Assembly (NCBI GenBank): GCA_902783755.1
Contig: CACZSC010000282.1
Location: forward strand, 1-7,647
Source of the DNA: an uncultured Ruminococcus sp.
Lineage (GTDB): Bacteria > Bacillota > Clostridia > Oscillospirales > CAG-272
Direction: 5' to 3'
Length of the DNA: 7,647 nt
Shown here: piece after piece, positions 7,101 through 7,647 of the stretch
Numbering within the stretch: the stretch's first letter is position 1
Layout: every line of letters starts with the position of its first letter
Program-made: the position numbers and the translations under genes
The notes under the pieces: model-generated
The model's database searches: none
Seen by the model: only the letters and a program-made list of their open reading frames with translations
What the model was told of the DNA's origin: nothing

Positions 7101-7129
7101 TTGCCGAGCAATATTATCGGGTGTATAAT
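7101..7129 (+). promoter_or_regulatory. Sigma-A type promoter for the DUF1858 gene (plus strand)
   Basis: The -35 TTGCCG (7101-7106) and -10 TATAAT (7124-7129) have 17-bp spacing. RNA should start near 7136, leaving about 25 nt of leader before ATG 7161. Its -35 box is only 2 bp from the -35 box of the divergent minus-strand promoter, so the two cannot easily be bound at the same time. A 7-bp inverted repeat (7111-7131) spans the spacer and the -10. Confidence 0.8.
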
Positions 7130-7131
7130 AT
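7111..7131. repeat. Inverted repeat over a -10 box, candidate operator
   Basis: ATATTAT (7111-7117) and ATAATAT (7125-7131) are perfect 7-bp inverted arms around CGGGTGT. The right arm overlaps the TATAAT of the plus-strand promoter, so a bound dimer could block it. AT-rich arms that include a -10 box can arise by chance, so the operator reading is tentative. Confidence 0.35.
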
Positions 7132-7160
7132 GGGAAGAAACACGAAGGGACGGTGAAGCC

Positions 7161-7403
7161 ATGCTTGAGATCACTGAAAACACGAAACTGGCCGACATAC
7201 TCAGGGAATACCCCTGGATCGCGGACGAGGCGGTGAGGCTGAGCGACCAGCTGAAGATCATAAACACGCCTCTCGGCAGGATGATCATCGCCAGGGCCAG
7301 GATATCGGACATATCGAAGAGGACCGGGTTCCCGCCTGAGCAGATCATCGGGAAGATCAACGAGGTGATCGCGGCATACGAGAGCCGGCAGCAGAACGGG
7401 TGA
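7161..7403 (+). CDS. DUF1858-domain small protein
   Basis: An 80-residue, cysteine-free protein that fits the DUF1858 fold, also found at the N-terminus of DUF438 proteins. It opens with MLEITENTKLADILREYPWI (1-20), the family's 'I...T.LA.IL..YP' helix. Its second half, INTPLGRMIIARARISDISKR (about 34-54) and TGFPPEQIIGKINEVIAAY, matches the family's closing helices. Function is unknown; many DUF1858 relatives carry Cys residues or are fused to hydride/redox or PAS-type domains, but this stand-alone form has neither. I chose ATG 7161 because GGTGA lies 4 nt upstream and the predicted RNA starts near 7136. An in-frame ATG at 7101 would overlap the -35 box and is ruled out by that. The gene is monocistronic: it has its own promoter upstream and a probable terminator at its stop codon. 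Confidence 0.85.
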   Translation: MLEITENTKLADILREYPWIADEAVRLSDQLKIINTPLGRMIIARARISDISKRTGFPPEQIIGKINEVIAAYESRQQNG

Positions 7404-7416
7404 CCGCCGGTTTTTT
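7385..7416 (+). terminator. Probable intrinsic terminator overlapping the DUF1858 stop codon
   Basis: CCGGC (7385-7389) can pair with GCCGG (7406-7410), followed at once by TTTTTT (7411-7416). Inside the 16-nt loop, GG-GTGA-CC (7398-7405) can form a small nested hairpin with a GNRA-type tetraloop. The stem is GC-rich but short and the loop long, so strength is uncertain. The stop codon TGA (7401-7403) lies within the structure. Confidence 0.5.
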
Positions 7417-7427
7417 CGCCGTTCCGG

Positions 7428-7456
7428 TTTACTTTTCCCATGATTTGGGATATAAT
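7428..7456 (+). promoter_or_regulatory. Sigma-A type promoter for the exported SLH-type protein
   Basis: A -35-like TTTACT (7428-7433) and a perfect -10 TATAAT (7451-7456) are spaced by 17 bp. RNA should start near 7463, leaving about 33 nt before ATG 7496. The spacer contains the small inverted repeat TCCCA-TGATT-TGGGA (7436-7450). Confidence 0.65.
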
Positions 7457-7495
7457 CTTCTCGGCAAAAATCTATGACTACAAGAGGTGTAAGCA

Positions 7496-7647
7496 ATGAA
7501 AAAGACCATCGCATTTGTACTCGTGCTGGTGATGACCGCAGTGTCATCCATAGGCATATTCGCCGAAGGGCTGGAGAACTTCACCCAGAGGGACGAATAC
7601 ACTGACAGCGTGTTCAATGACGTGAAGGCAGACGACTGGTTCTACGA
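7496..7647 (+). CDS. Exported protein beginning with an S-layer-homology (SLH) motif, truncated by window end
   Basis: Fifty codons are visible. The N-terminus is a typical signal peptide: MKK, a hydrophobic core IAFVLVLVMTAV (5-16) and a likely cleavage site after Ala23 (GIFA/EG). The mature part reads VFNDVKADDWFY (39-50) before the window ends, which fits the start of an SLH domain (F.DV...W.Y). Such domains anchor proteins to cell-wall secondary polymers in Gram-positive bacteria, or occur in secreted proteins of unknown role. The ATG has AGAGGTG about 6 nt upstream and its own promoter at 7428-7456. What follows the first SLH motif (more repeats, an enzyme or an adhesin) cannot be seen. 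The signal peptide is clear; the SLH call rests on about twelve residues. Confidence 0.78.
   Translation, partial: MKKTIAFVLVLVMTAVSSIGIFAEGLENFTQRDEYTDSVFNDVKADDWFY

Noticed and set aside
7061..7160. Riboswitch or small RNA in the divergent intergenic region
   Set aside because: Both predicted leaders are only about 25 nt long, too short for a riboswitch, and the space is fully used by the two promoters.
7071..7547. 158-codon minus-strand open frame across the DUF1858 gene and its flanks
   Set aside because: It covers two plus-strand promoters and a terminator, and its translation shows no family pattern.

Overview
The window looks like chromosomal core sequence from a low-copy, moderately GC-rich member of the Firmicutes, most likely an anaerobic member of Clostridia. 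The grounds are strong AGGAGG-type ribosome binding sites with frequent GTG/TTG starts, near-consensus -35/-10 boxes, and the family mix: YfhO-type membrane protein, DUF951 zinc protein, a 'YDPLKR' Cys-rich small protein, a DUF1858 protein and an exported protein with an S-layer-homology start. The genus cannot be determined from this sequence alone.

From 7039 down to 1, seven genes lie head to tail on the minus strand and probably form one operon. In order of transcription they are: a Cys-rich small protein (6830-7039), prfB for release factor 2 (5668-6777), a SpoU/TrmH RNA methyltransferase (4927-5664), a DUF951 protein (4703-4915), a large YfhO-family membrane protein (1576-4701), ruvA (866-1510) and ruvB (1-858, cut by the window edge before its C-terminus). 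Junctions are 52, 3, 11, 1, 65 and 7 nt. No internal terminator was seen. A near-consensus promoter (TTGCTT, 17 bp, TATAAT; 7070-7098) sits just ahead of the first gene.

On the plus strand a mirror-image promoter (7101-7129) drives a DUF1858 protein (7161-7403). A likely intrinsic terminator overlaps its stop codon. A third promoter (7428-7456) then precedes an exported protein that begins an S-layer-homology motif just before the window ends.

The operon mixes translation termination (RF2), probable rRNA/tRNA 2'-O-methylation, Holliday-junction branch migration (RuvAB) and envelope glycosylation-type chemistry (YfhO family). This looks like housekeeping co-transcription rather than one pathway. 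I see no mobile element, CRISPR array, tRNA/rRNA gene, toxin-antitoxin pair or defence system, and no clear new multi-gene system. The points most worth a second look are the back-to-back divergent promoters with -35 boxes 2 bp apart, a prfB with no programmed frameshift and a TTG start, the Cys-rich operon-head protein, the long Pro/Glu/Arg tail on the YfhO protein, and the atypical motif 3 of the methyltransferase.
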